This document shows, piece after piece, positions 1-8,805 of a DNA stretch of 64,000 bases. The stretch comes from Aridibacter sp965216195. GTDB taxonomy: Bacteria > Acidobacteriota > Blastocatellia > Pyrinomonadales > Pyrinomonadaceae. Position 1 is the stretch's first letter. Every line of letters begins with the position of its first letter. The stretch is taken from assembly GCA_965216195.1 (NCBI GenBank), contig OZ244151.1, positions 2,232,001 through 2,296,000 on the forward strand, given 5' to 3'. The notes under the pieces are model-generated. The model saw only the letters and a program-made list of their open reading frames with translations, was not told where the DNA came from and ran no database searches. The translations under genes and the position numbers were made by a program.

Positions 1-231
1 ATAAATTGTGGAAAGTCTTACTTTCCATTGGCTGGAAAATAATAAATATGAGGCTGAGCCTCATTAGTTTTAGAAAGCTCAAGCGGGAAGGTCAGAGACA
101 TTCCGCACTACGGACAATTTAAAATTTTCAGACAGACTCTTCCGAGATATCTTGCTCTCCGTTTTCCTAAAATAACACTGGATTAATGAAATTGGCGACC
201 GCAAGATGCTGTCGCCATAAATTTACGTGTT

Positions 232-1650
232 CTACTCCATATCGATCGGAATCCTCGGAGAGAGCATATTCTTGCTCATAATCATCCCCACCCAAATCAA
301 TAGAGCAACGCTCGAAACCGCCCATCCGATATTCACGGTAAGGTATTCGTTCATCGCCAATCCGATCACGATCCAGGGCAACCCAAAAAGGGCGATTTTA
401 AGCGACATGCGCTTTCCGCGTTCAAGGCTTTCAAGAAGATTTACACGGCTTACTTCCATTTCCATATAATCTTCGTCATTGTTTAAACGCGAAAAATAAT
501 CTGCTTCGCTTTGTGTCCAGCGCCTTAGAGCAGGAGTTTCCGCCAAACGATTCGCCGTCATAAAATGATGAATTACGTGAGCTATCTTTCCTTCCCGAAG
601 GGAAATCTCCGCGAGCCCTCGAATCGAACGAAAACTCTCGCCAGCTATATCGATCGCTTTTAGAAAAGATCGTCGTGCTCTTTTCCAGTCGCCATATTGG
701 AAATAGCTTTCACCTAAACGAGACAAAAGCTCTTGATCATGCCCGGCGCGCTTTTCTGCAAGCCTGAGCGCCGCTAAAGCCTTTCTTTCAAGCTTCGGAT
801 TTTTCTCCGCACCCGCAAAAGAATGCAAACAACGGGCAAATTCAAACAAAAGCCAACCGCTTTTAGGATTTATCAAAAGCGCCCTGCGAAATGCTTCCAG
901 CGCCTGCAACAGGTTGCCGGAAAGCCGTAGCTCATTTGCTAACTCGCGCAGTCTGTTTGCCTTTTCAATGTCCTTTTCACCGATTCTCTCTATCGGCTTG
1001 CTGCGCAGGCTACGGTCAATTGTCTGAAATTCGTTGATCGAAGTCTCCAGGACATCAGTCGCAGGAATCTTTGCCGTTTTCACCTTATTTAGCGTTTCAT
1101 CGGGTTCATTCAAATAATCTCTTAGTTCGATCGAGCGATTGTCCAGTACATTCGCCGCAAGAAAAGGGAAAAACTTCCGAACCATATGCCGATAATCTTC
1201 ACCACCCGATGCCAAAACAAACTGTAGCTCTTTTCCTCGAACCGATGTTCGGTAACGATAAAACACATTACCGCCTCGCTTAATCGCACGAAGCGCCTGT
1301 GTTTCGACCTGCTCGATTTCATCAAGTCTTAGACAATATTCTGTGTTATTAACCTTAGCCCACAGTCTCGGAAGCAACCCTGTACGCACGAGCTTAATGC
1401 CATCAAAGGCGATGCGGTCAGTCCAGAACAAAAATGGGATCAAAACCCAACTCGAAACAAACAAAATCCCTGCGGCAAGATCGTATAGTAAGTAAATTAA
1501 AAAGCCTGTGAAAAAGGTCGCCAAAAACAAGGCAATAAAATAGCTATTAGGCGAAACCCTAATTTTTACAGACTTATCCGTCAATTCAGCAATTATAGAT
1601 TTCTCGTTTGCCGAAATATCGGAAGATTTTGTTGATACAAATTCGCTCAA
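232..1650 (-). CDS. TPR-containing integral membrane protein
   Basis: The 472-residue protein has two hydrophobic segments near the N-terminus (about residues 37-80), a soluble middle with TPR-like helical pairs (about 225-370, with a typical run around LLQALEAFRRALLINP), and two more membrane segments near the C-terminus (about 418-462). TPR proteins usually act as scaffolds for protein complexes at the membrane; no enzymatic motif is visible. It lies on the same strand as the next TPR membrane protein, about 100 bases downstream of it, so the two could be co-transcribed. The family is not recognised beyond this architecture. Confidence 0.8.
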   Translation of the reverse strand: MSEFVSTKSSDISANEKSIIAELTDKSVKIRVSPNSYFIALFLATFFTGFLIYLLYDLAAGILFVSSWVLIPFLFWTDRIAFDGIKLVRTGLLPRLWAKVNNTEYCLRLDEIEQVETQALRAIKRGGNVFYRYRTSVRGKELQFVLASGGEDYRHMVRKFFPFLAANVLDNRSIELRDYLNEPDETLNKVKTAKIPATDVLETSINEFQTIDRSLRSKPIERIGEKDIEKANRLRELANELRLSGNLLQALEAFRRALLINPKSGWLLFEFARCLHSFAGAEKNPKLERKALAALRLAEKRAGHDQELLSRLGESYFQYGDWKRARRSFLKAIDIAGESFRSIRGLAEISLREGKIAHVIHHFMTANRLAETPALRRWTQSEADYFSRLNNDEDYMEMEVSRVNLLESLERGKRMSLKIALFGLPWIVIGLAMNEYLTVNIGWAVSSVALLIWVGMIMSKNMLSPRIPIDME

Positions 1651-1749
1651 ATCGTTTGCCGATTCCTTGATCGATTACTAATAAGAAATACCTAATCGAC
1701 CCTTATTTTTCAAGTTTCTCTAAGAAACTTCACATTCCGCAAGTTAACG

Positions 1750-2622
1750 TTAACCTCCGAGCGGCAACGAAGGCGGAGTCACTTCCGGCTCTTTAATTTC
1801 CTTTGCACGCTCAGGTGCGAGTTGCTCTAGCTTTTCTTTCGCCTCACGAGCTGTCTGCGAAAGTGGGACGGGCTTATCATCGGCATCTTTTATTTCACTT
1901 GCCGTTTTCGCAATATCAAAATAGATATCTGCCGCCTCTTTGGTTTTTTCTTGCTTTTCGTAGATCTTAGCGAGTTCGATTCTTACGGTGTTCTTCGCCA
2001 AAACTGGGTTTTCAAGCTCGGCGAGCTCTGCGTAGAGTTTCCCGGCTTCATCCAATTTACCGTCGCTTTTCTTCGCTTGTGCAAGCGCAAATTTAGCCAA
2101 AACCGCTGTTTCACCGCTGCCGGCGGCGACCGCTTCGAGCTCCTTGACGGCAGCTGCGCGGTCAACGAACATACGATTTACAGCAATAAAATACTGGGCT
2201 TTCTCCTTATGCGGGCTTCCGTACTTTTCAGCAACCGCTTGAAATTCCTTGATTGCCGCTTCCGCTCTTTCTTTTTCCGTCTTATAAGTTTTTACGGTTG
2301 ATGCAGCCGGCACCGGAGCTTCGCTGACGGCAGCCTGCGATGTTTCGATTGCGCGGCCAAGAGCCGTTTGAGCAGCATTGCTAGTTCTGCGGTTCCAGGT
2401 ATAAAAAAGACCCGCAAGGATCGCAAGCACAGCTAGCGCGGCAATCCCATACATTATGTTCTTGCCTTTACCCTCTAGTTTCGAACCAAGGTCCTCAATC
2501 TTACTTCCCACACTCGCCTGAAAATTGTCTTGATACTGAGGTTTTTCCTGCTCGTCAGCCTGCGGAATCTCTACAGGCTCCGGTATTCGTTTTTTCCTAC
2601 GTTTCTTCTTCTTAATAGCCAT
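1750..2622 (-). CDS. Membrane-anchored TPR protein, YfgM-like
   Basis: This 290-residue protein starts with a very basic tail (KKKKRRKKR), followed by a single membrane segment (about residues 58-76) and a long alanine/lysine/glutamate-rich helical region with TPR-like repeats (about 115-260). The layout, a short cytoplasmic N-terminus, one transmembrane helix and periplasmic TPRs, matches the YfgM/tetratricopeptide-like family that associates with the Sec translocon and periplasmic chaperones. It has a proline-rich C-terminus. It is transcribed away from the divergent ECF sigma factor. The family call rests on architecture only. Confidence 0.75.
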   Translation of the reverse strand: MAIKKKKRRKKRIPEPVEIPQADEQEKPQYQDNFQASVGSKIEDLGSKLEGKGKNIMYGIAALAVLAILAGLFYTWNRRTSNAAQTALGRAIETSQAAVSEAPVPAASTVKTYKTEKERAEAAIKEFQAVAEKYGSPHKEKAQYFIAVNRMFVDRAAAVKELEAVAAGSGETAVLAKFALAQAKKSDGKLDEAGKLYAELAELENPVLAKNTVRIELAKIYEKQEKTKEAADIYFDIAKTASEIKDADDKPVPLSQTAREAKEKLEQLAPERAKEIKEPEVTPPSLPLGG

Positions 2623-2879
2623 TATAAAAACTTTGCAACTAAAACTTCCCTTTTCGTTCTATAATTTGGTACCTGCTTTTGCGGTAAATATGTCAATTTA
2701 ACGCAAAACATAGGTCAGAGCAAGGTTTGACACCCGAAAAAGATTTTCAATGTCTAGCAACTTTTTTCGTTTTTTCGGGAACAAATAGTTAGGAGCGGTG
2801 TCTAAGGGTATAGTTCGCTGGTTTGCGGATGAGCAATTGACAACTCGCGAATGCCGAAAATAGACAGGCGGGAGAGCCT

Positions 2880-3524
2880 TTGAGTAAGTCAATCACATTT
2901 GATGACAACAATAGCGATGTTGCCATGGCGACGAGCGAGAATTATGCCGGTTCATCTGCAGAAGCTGAGTTCATTGAAAAACTGAAATTGGGTGATGCTC
3001 AAGCATTTGACCGACTCGTAACACGTTACGCCTCAGATATTTACGGCTTACTTGTAAGGATTACAAACGATCCGGAAGAAGCGAGCGATCTTACGCAGGA
3101 AACTTTTATGCGGGCGCTCAAATCTATTTCGAAATTTCGCGGCGAGGCAAACATTAAAACGTGGCTGTTTCGAATCGCGATAAACCAATCGAAGAATCGT
3201 TTTCGATGGTGGAAATCGAGAAAACGCGAAAAAACCGTTTCGATTGATGCGCCGGTTGGAGAAAGTGAAACGCCTCTGAGCGACACGATTTCAGTAAGTT
3301 CGGATGATCCCGAAGCTTTCACGCTTCGTAAAGAGAGGGAAAAGCTTTTGTTTGAAAAGCTCGGCGGGCTGCCGGATATTTTTCAGGAAGCAGTAATTTT
3401 ATGCGACATCGAAGGGCTTACTTATGAAGAAATTTCCGATGTTTTGGAGATTAGTATGGGCACGGTGAAATCCAGGATTGCCCGCGGACGAAGCGAGCTG
3501 CGAAAACAGCTCAAAGATATTTGA
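2880..3524 (+). CDS. ECF-family RNA polymerase sigma factor
   Basis: The 214-residue protein has a sigma-70 region 2 (about residues 33-105, with DLTQETFMRAL and IKTWLFRIAINQSKNRFR) and a region 4 helix-turn-helix near the C-terminus (about 155-207, LTYEEISDVLEISMGTVKSRI). This is the RpoE/SigW-type two-domain layout. The start is a TTG preceded by a GGGAG-type ribosome-binding site five bases away; an internal ATG at residue 16 lacks one. The anti-sigma gene follows after about 300 bases, which supports a membrane-stress sigma/anti-sigma pair. A variable linker lies between the two regions. Confidence 0.92.
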   Translation: MSKSITFDDNNSDVAMATSENYAGSSAEAEFIEKLKLGDAQAFDRLVTRYASDIYGLLVRITNDPEEASDLTQETFMRALKSISKFRGEANIKTWLFRIAINQSKNRFRWWKSRKREKTVSIDAPVGESETPLSDTISVSSDDPEAFTLRKEREKLLFEKLGGLPDIFQEAVILCDIEGLTYEEISDVLEISMGTVKSRIARGRSELRKQLKDI

Positions 3525-3820
3525 AAAGGTTGTAGTTAGAAACAGATTGCATAATGCTTCTGTCAAAACGGACAACCAATTGATCGAATGGCTGACTCGC
3601 CCCGGTTACACTTTTGAATATAACCAAAATCGGTGCCAACGATAAAAGGGTCAAAAGGGTTAGCAATTATTCTTGAGCAAACGTTGATTGACGGCGGTTA
3701 TTTGAAATAGACCAGCACAGCAAGCGCCTTCAGCAGCATTTTCGCGAAAGAATGCACGCGTTGTTTTCGCAAATTGAAAACAGCCGGGGTTGGTGAGCCA
3801 TTCGATCGATCACAACAACA

Positions 3821-4609
3821 ATGAAATGCGAAAGTTTACAATTTAATCTTCCCCTTTACCACGACGATGTTTTGTCTGACGATGAACGCACGGAAATCGA
3901 CCGCCACCTTCCAAGCTGCCCGCTCTGCCGTCTCAAACTGGAGGAATATCGAACGATTAAAGGTGATTTCCGGATGGCGGAAAAAATCAACATTCCCGGC
4001 AACTTGCTTGAGAGTGTCAGGAAATCAGTAAAGTCGCAGCTTGAAGCCCCGACAATCAAAATCGGACCGGAGCCGGGTTTAACTTTTTGGGAAAAGATCA
4101 ATCACTGGATGATGCCTTACAGCGTCGGGACGGCGGCAGCTCTTTTAATCGCCTTTGTACTTCTTACAAATTTGGTTTCAACAAAAAATGCCGCAGATGA
4201 ACTCGTTCAAAACGAGCGCTCAAAAGACGACACGGCAATTCTACTAGCCAAATCTGACAACCCTACAATCCAGGAAGATCTTGGAATTCCGGGCAAATAC
4301 ACTTCCCTAGCGCTAGGCGGCAACACTCCCCGGGTAAATCCTGCCGGAGCGCTTTTTGCAGTTACAAAATCGGTCGTTCGCGGCGAGATGGAAGACGACG
4401 AAGTCGTTCTCGTAGCAGATGTTTTTGGAAATGGTTTGGCAAAGATCAATCAATTTATAAAACCGCCTTACAATCGCGGCGCCAAACGCGAGATCGAAAA
4501 GGCGTTTCAAACCGATCCGGAGAAGGCTCCTTTCCTTCCGCCAAAACTTGAGAAAAACTCGAAGGCGATCCGAGTTGTGTTGAAAATTCAACGGGTTGAC
4601 GTAAATTAG
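3821..4609 (+). CDS. Zinc-finger (zf-HC2) transmembrane anti-sigma factor
   Basis: The N-terminus carries the ZAS/zf-HC2 signature HLPSCPLC (His-x3-Cys-x2-Cys, around residues 29-36), which in known anti-sigma factors holds zinc and binds the ECF sigma. A single membrane helix follows (about residues 104-122, after MMPYSVG), then a periplasmic domain of about 140 residues that would sense the signal. It lies downstream of, and in the same direction as, the ECF sigma factor, so it most likely sequesters that sigma at the membrane. The gap of roughly 300 bases is longer than usual for such pairs and contains no gene that I can see. Confidence 0.88.
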   Translation: MKCESLQFNLPLYHDDVLSDDERTEIDRHLPSCPLCRLKLEEYRTIKGDFRMAEKINIPGNLLESVRKSVKSQLEAPTIKIGPEPGLTFWEKINHWMMPYSVGTAAALLIAFVLLTNLVSTKNAADELVQNERSKDDTAILLAKSDNPTIQEDLGIPGKYTSLALGGNTPRVNPAGALFAVTKSVVRGEMEDDEVVLVADVFGNGLAKINQFIKPPYNRGAKREIEKAFQTDPEKAPFLPPKLEKNSKAIRVVLKIQRVDVN

Positions 4610-4726
4610 CAAAGCTAGAAATGGCAGAATCCTTCCCTTGGATTTGCGTCCATCTTACAAACTCAGGAAGATTCTTGACACCCTCAGCGCGCGGAAATAA
4701 ACTCTTCTTGATAGCTGATTTTCGAC

Positions 4727-5452
4727 GTGAACTTACCGAATTATCTTACATTGATACGAATATTTTTAGTGCCCCTCTTAGTTGTGGTACTTCTTACTCC
4801 CTATTCCGAAAGATGGTTTGGTATTCAAAGCTATGGGCTCGCAATCGTAATTTTCCTTGCCGCCTCTCTTACTGACATCCTCGATGGACATCTCGCCCGC
4901 AGACGAAAACAGGTTTCAAAATTTGGCGCTTTACTTGACCCGATCGCAGATAAACTCCTTGTTTCCGCAGCACTTATCGTTTTGGTTGAAAAAAATCTGG
5001 CACCTGCGTGGGCGGTCGTCGTTATTCTCGGACGTGAGTTTGTAGTAACCGGTCTTCGCTCGGTCGCGGCTTCTGAAGGAATTATTATTTCAGCTCAGAA
5101 AGTCGGAAAAATAAAAATGTGGGCGCAGTGCGTTGCAATCGTTGCGCTCTTGGTCGCGGGCGCAAATTCACCTCCGCCCGTATCAAACTTCGGTTGGAAG
5201 GTACCGGCATTTTTCTGGCAGGTTGAAGAAGTGCAGACTGCGTTTTCTAATTTGCTGAGTTTTTCTTTAAGCAACAACGATTGGAAAGTGTTTGGCTATT
5301 TGGTAGGCCGCGGCGCTTTGTGGTTTGCAGTGATCACCGCCTGCTGGTCTATGTATGGATACTTCAAGTTTTTCTACGTTGAAAACAAAAAAAGAAAGAC
5401 GGCGAAAAATGCCATCCATAAATCTGAGTCAAGACAACGCAGCTCTTTGTAA
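4727..5452 (+). CDS. pgsA: CDP-diacylglycerol--glycerol-3-phosphate 3-phosphatidyltransferase
   Basis: This enzyme makes phosphatidylglycerophosphate from CDP-diacylglycerol and glycerol-3-phosphate in the inner membrane. The diagnostic CDP-alcohol phosphatidyltransferase motif is complete: D50-x2-D53-G54-x2-A57-R58-x8-G67-x3-D71-x3-D75. Several membrane helices surround it, and the N-terminus (NLPNYLTLIRIFLVP) is typical of PgsA. The start is a GTG. At 241 residues it is somewhat longer than the roughly 180-residue E. coli enzyme, owing to an insert around 140-195 and a basic C-terminal tail. Confidence 0.93.
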   Translation: MNLPNYLTLIRIFLVPLLVVVLLTPYSERWFGIQSYGLAIVIFLAASLTDILDGHLARRRKQVSKFGALLDPIADKLLVSAALIVLVEKNLAPAWAVVVILGREFVVTGLRSVAASEGIIISAQKVGKIKMWAQCVAIVALLVAGANSPPPVSNFGWKVPAFFWQVEEVQTAFSNLLSFSLSNNDWKVFGYLVGRGALWFAVITACWSMYGYFKFFYVENKKRKTAKNAIHKSESRQRSSL

Positions 5453-5459
5453 TTTAACT

Positions 5460-6404
5460 TTAATTTTTTCTTGAAGATACCTGCGGTTTCTTTTTATTTA
5501 ATCTGGGTTCTAACGGTGGATCCGTTTTATTTGCAAACTCTCCATTTTTGGCCGCCGCCCGCAAAATCCAATTGTCTTCCATAGAAAGGTAGAAAGAGCG
5601 TGTTCCTTCCGACTCTGAAATAGGGGCTGCCATAATTTCACATTCTCCAGTGGAACTTGAAACCACATATCTGTAACCCGACTCCTGCCCTTTTGCAAGA
5701 ACCGAATTAATTAGCCGTCTCCGTCCCAACTCCTCGAGGCTCGAGCATCCCTTACTTGGATCGCGTAAGCCCCTCTCACTAGCACGAAAGACCAACTGTG
5801 CGCTAGCTATCATTCGTACGTTCGCAACCACCCTTCCCTCATTTAGCGATCTGCGAGCAGAAAAGGGATCCCGGATCGACGAAGCGACAAATTTCGGGTT
5901 TGATGATTTGCTGCCTACAATAAGGTTTGGAATTAGGGTCCCCAGAATCACAGGCATCATCAAAACCCCGATCGAACTGCAAGCTATTCCAGCAATCGCT
6001 AAACCTTTTCCCCCATATTCCTCGGGGTGTCGTTTGCTTTTCACCAGCGCCACGATCCCGAGAATCAATCCTATCGGCAGTATTAAGATTGCGATTACAC
6101 CACCGACTGTTGCGCCAACTGTGCCCAACGCAATAGCCAAAAGAGTTGCTAAAAGCGCTCCCCAGATCATCGAAATAAAGGGGAACCCGGCGATCCCGAA
6201 AACCAAAGATGTTACCGCCAATCTGATGCTCGGTTTTTTTGCTGAATTGTACGGAACTGCGTAATCCGTTTTTACTTTTTTTTGCGGAAGTGTTTCTTCT
6301 AAAGCCGAGTGATCTAGGTCATTGAAATTTGAGCCACAACGCTTACAATTATCTGAATCAGCCCAATCAGTAAGACGACATTTTGGACAAGTAATACTTT
6401 CCAT
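5460..6404 (-). CDS. Zinc-ribbon and DUF4190 membrane protein with pilin-like C-terminal part
   Basis: I place the start at the ATG at 6404 because the protein then begins with a zinc ribbon (CPKC...CKRCG, first 25 residues); an upstream in-frame extension looks non-coding. After a linker come several strongly hydrophobic helices with glycine-rich turns (GKGLAIAGI), the pattern of DUF4190. The C-terminal 150 residues contain an NVRMIASAQLVFRAS-like helix, reminiscent of type IV pseudopilin-like domains found in this architecture. The function is unknown; the ribbon probably faces the cytoplasm. It follows the exported protein on the same strand. Confidence 0.72.
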   Translation of the reverse strand: MESITCPKCRLTDWADSDNCKRCGSNFNDLDHSALEETLPQKKVKTDYAVPYNSAKKPSIRLAVTSLVFGIAGFPFISMIWGALLATLLAIALGTVGATVGGVIAILILPIGLILGIVALVKSKRHPEEYGGKGLAIAGIACSSIGVLMMPVILGTLIPNLIVGSKSSNPKFVASSIRDPFSARRSLNEGRVVANVRMIASAQLVFRASERGLRDPSKGCSSLEELGRRRLINSVLAKGQESGYRYVVSSSTGECEIMAAPISESEGTRSFYLSMEDNWILRAAAKNGEFANKTDPPLEPRLNKKKPQVSSRKN

Positions 6405-6477
6405 TTTAGTTTCGTTAGTTAATTGAAAAGGATACTTGGGTTGCGGTGACGGAACCCAAGCCACTTTAAAGTGAGTT

Positions 6478-7425
6478 TTATTGAATTTCCACACGATCAC
6501 CCGTGTGAATTTCCGAAGCGTTTCTTACAACCAATGCGGTCGCAGTTCTTTCCATTACGTTTAGAATTACCAATTCGCCTACGACCTTGCGTAAACCTTG
6601 TGGCCGTCGTGATTTAGCATCTTCCGTCGTAACGGACTTGCCGCCTGCATTCTTTCCTTTCGGACGTGCAGTTTTATTTGAAAACTCTCCGCCTCTATAG
6701 CGGTCGCTTTCATTTCCATCATCGGTGTTTATAAATTCTTCCGGATGAACATAGGAATAAATGTTGCCCGTCCCTAGCGGTCTGTAAACCGTAAGATAGT
6801 CACCAGCCTTGGCATTGTCTTCGCGTCCGAGGTCAATGTAGACGATCTGGTCTCGGCCAACCATTTCAACACCGTCTCTGGCCAATACAATTCTCCCGCT
6901 GGGTTTGCCCGAAGGCGTTCTGTATCGATCAAGTTTCGGACGCTGCTCAAACATAGGGCTGACGCGTTTTTGGGCTCGCTTCAATAAATCACCAAAAAGA
7001 ATTACGGCGCAGGATTTCTTAACTCGAGCAACGGAAACATTTCCTCTTACTCTGATAACTTCAACGATGCCCACCTCTTCTACATAAGTCCCGAGATTTT
7101 TTTTGCGTGAGAATCTCGATTTGAACTTCCCGCGCGGCCTTATTACCGAAAACTTATCACCTACTTTCACGCCGGCGCTCGATCCGCCGCTAATGTATAG
7201 CTCATCGCCTTCGGCGTAAACATACTGATCTTTTTCGTCGTCTGCACCAACCACTTCAAGGCTTGTGTTTATGGACGATTTTTGGATATAACCGGCACAA
7301 TAAAGGTTGTTTCCGGTCGCTAACGGCATTTTTTTCACGTCCTGCGCAAACGCGCCAAACGCAAACAGTAAAGTTGCCATAATAGCCAAACTAATCTTGC
7401 TAAATCTTTTCATATGAAAATTCAC
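6478..7425 (-). CDS. Exported protein of unknown function
   Basis: A Sec signal peptide is clear (MKRFSKISLAIMATLLFAFG, cleavage after AFAQ). The mature part of about 285 residues has beta-rich segments with two GVKVGDKFSVIRP / NAKAGDYLTVYRP-type repeats. These resemble the C-terminal beta-barrel of FlgT-like or assembly proteins, but that is only a resemblance. The GTG at 7425 is preceded by AAGGAG six bases away and is the best-supported start, with an in-frame ATG four codons on. It is the last chromosomal gene before the tRNA and is divergent from it. Confidence 0.75.
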   Translation of the reverse strand: MNFHMKRFSKISLAIMATLLFAFGAFAQDVKKMPLATGNNLYCAGYIQKSSINTSLEVVGADDEKDQYVYAEGDELYISGGSSAGVKVGDKFSVIRPRGKFKSRFSRKKNLGTYVEEVGIVEVIRVRGNVSVARVKKSCAVILFGDLLKRAQKRVSPMFEQRPKLDRYRTPSGKPSGRIVLARDGVEMVGRDQIVYIDLGREDNAKAGDYLTVYRPLGTGNIYSYVHPEEFINTDDGNESDRYRGGEFSNKTARPKGKNAGGKSVTTEDAKSRRPQGLRKVVGELVILNVMERTATALVVRNASEIHTGDRVEIQ

Positions 7426-7591
7426 GATTTTCTCCTTACTCTCTTAAATGATTGTGGAATATCGCTGCTGTCTGCAACGCGACCTGAGATATCTGACAGG
7501 TAGGTTTTTTGCCTTACTTGGCTTTATTTATACTAGCGCGTTTGCTAAACGCACGTCAATACTTTTTTGTATTGTTAAACAACCTCTTCCC

Positions 7592-7620
7592 TTGCGGAAA
7601 CTGGTATGTTTTTGTAGTAT
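7592..7620 (+). promoter_or_regulatory. Candidate sigma-70 promoter of tRNA-Thr
   Basis: TTGCGG (7592-7597) and TAGTAT (7615-7620) are separated by 17 bases, placing the likely transcription start about 30 bases upstream of the tRNA 5' end. No other candidate lies closer. Confidence 0.5.
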
Positions 7621-7658
7621 TCGTGCTTGCGAAGAAATTCGCGCATCCCAAAGAGAAA

Positions 7659-7733
7659 GCCGGTGTAGCTCAGTGGTAGAGCAACTGATTTGTAATCAGT
7701 AGGTCGTCCGTTCAACTCGGATCACCGGCTCCA
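7659..7733 (+). tRNA. tRNA-Thr (anticodon UGU), CCA encoded
   Basis: A full cloverleaf can be folded: acceptor GCCGGTG / CACCGGC, D-stem GCTC / GAGC, anticodon stem ACTGA / TCAGT around the loop TTTGTAA (anticodon TGT, reading threonine codons ACA/ACG), and a T-arm with loop TTCAACT. The encoded CCA is at 7731-7733. Its 3' half is the attachment site for two tandem islands; the sequence from 7687 onward reappears at 47657 and 61564. The intact copy is on the chromosomal side, so insertion preserved the gene. Confidence 0.97.
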
Positions 7734-7750
7734 ATAGAATCAACAACTTA
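7687..7750. repeat. Attachment site, copy 1 (left end of island 1)
   Basis: Starts inside the anticodon stem of tRNA-Thr and ends with CAACAACTTA at 7750. It is identical to 47657-47720. A third, shorter copy with one mismatch is at 61564-61614. Confidence 0.92.
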
Positions 7751-7775
7751 GCCCGACCAGCAAGGTCGGGCTTTT
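7751..7775 (+). terminator. Rho-independent terminator after tRNA-Thr
   Basis: GCCCGACC (7751-7758) pairs perfectly with GGTCGGGC (7764-7771), followed by TTTT. It starts exactly where the attachment repeat ends, so the island supplies the terminator for the tRNA transcript. Confidence 0.85.
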
Positions 7776-7780
7776 GTTAG

Positions 7781-7840
7781 TTTCCTGGAAAGTTTCCTAA
7801 CATTTATCAAGTAATTTTTTTCCTAATTTGTTTAGGAAAC
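7781..7840. repeat. Left arm-like integrase repeats of island 1
   Basis: TTTCCTGGAAAGTTTCCTAA (7781-7800) matches 47497-47516 at 19 of 20 positions. Further half-copies are TTTCCTAA (7819-7826) and TTAGGAAAC (7832-7840, inverted). Repeats of this kind just inside both ends are typical arm-binding sites of tyrosine integrases. Confidence 0.7.
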
Positions 7841-7851
7841 TTGGCAAACAG

Positions 7852-8805
7852 CTACTTTTCCCGCGCTTTCAGAAACGACAATAGGTGATTTTCCTTTGAA
7901 TACAAAACGCGGTGCCCCACTCGGTAATGCCCTAGTTTCTTAGCTTTGCGATGTCTCTGCAAAGTCATTTTAGATATTCCAAGAAACTTTGCAGCTTCGG
8001 CTTCACTCATCAAAGGTTCATTTTGATCTGGCTGAATGTCATGTTTTTGGTCTGAATCCGCAGGTTTTGTGTTTTGGGGGTTTTGTTGCCCAAAAACTGC
8101 TGCTTTAAAGGAATTGGGATCAATTCCGAATGTAATAAGGATGGTGTCCGCATCGATAGTTATTTTGTTTATTAGGTTCTGGGTAAGGATACGTTTTTCT
8201 GATTTGGTTAGAAGCTTCCGATAATCCATTGTTTGATTATTGGAAGCTTCGTTATTATTACTGGTTTTTTCCAGATTTTTCGCGAAAAATTTCTCAAGAT
8301 TATAGAGATATGCTTCTTTAACGATTTTTACTTCAATTTTATGTTTACAGGAAGTACAGACATATTTTCTTGAACTACTCGGTCTGGACATCTTAGTTCC
8401 GCAAAAACAGAAGATAAGTCCTGAAAATAAATCAGAGGATCGTTTAGTAACTTTTTTGCCTAAAAGATTGTTTGCTCTTTCCCAAGTGTCTAAATCGACA
8501 ATCGCTTCAACTTTTATTTCCTGCTCGTCGTTTATTCGAATTCCTTTTGCGGTTGTGTCTCGCAAAAGTCGATCAATGGTTGTATCGGAAAACTTTGCTC
8601 CTTTTCTCGTGCGATAACCGGATTCATTTAGAATTTCAGCAACGGTTTTCTTTCTACGATGTTTTAGAAACAGCTCATAGATCAGTTTTCTAATCGATGC
8701 TTCTTCTGAGTCAACAATAAGCTGAGCGTTTTCCCAACGATAGCCAAAGGGGGCAATTCCGCCGGTTGGTTTGTAGCTGTCAGGTTTGTCTACTTCTTTC
8801 TTCAT
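7852..8805 (-). CDS. Serine-recombinase-like protein lacking the catalytic domain, with C-terminal excisionase-like HTH
   Basis: This 317-residue protein begins directly in the Recombinase domain of large serine recombinases (residues 1-105, GGIAPFGYRW...). A zinc ribbon (FCFCGTKM...YVCTSC) and a coiled region follow. It ends with a MerR/excisionase-type helix-turn-helix (LMSEAEAAKFLGISKMTLQRHRK, about 263-317). The N-terminal resolvase domain with the nucleophilic serine is absent. Its ATG overlaps the stop of the upstream ATPase gene (ATGA), so the short N-terminus is genuine operon structure rather than an assembly break. It might be a DNA-targeting or directionality factor. That is an inference. 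Confidence 0.82.
   Translation of the reverse strand: MKKEVDKPDSYKPTGGIAPFGYRWENAQLIVDSEEASIRKLIYELFLKHRRKKTVAEILNESGYRTRKGAKFSDTTIDRLLRDTTAKGIRINDEQEIKVEAIVDLDTWERANNLLGKKVTKRSSDLFSGLIFCFCGTKMSRPSSSRKYVCTSCKHKIEVKIVKEAYLYNLEKFFAKNLEKTSNNNEASNNQTMDYRKLLTKSEKRILTQNLINKITIDADTILITFGIDPNSFKAAVFGQQNPQNTKPADSDQKHDIQPDQNEPLMSEAEAAKFLGISKMTLQRHRKAKKLGHYRVGHRVLYSKENHLLSFLKAREK

Noticed and set aside
7448..7702. 84-codon open frame over the tRNA promoter and tRNA
   Set aside because: It runs through the tRNA gene and its promoter; it is a chance frame.
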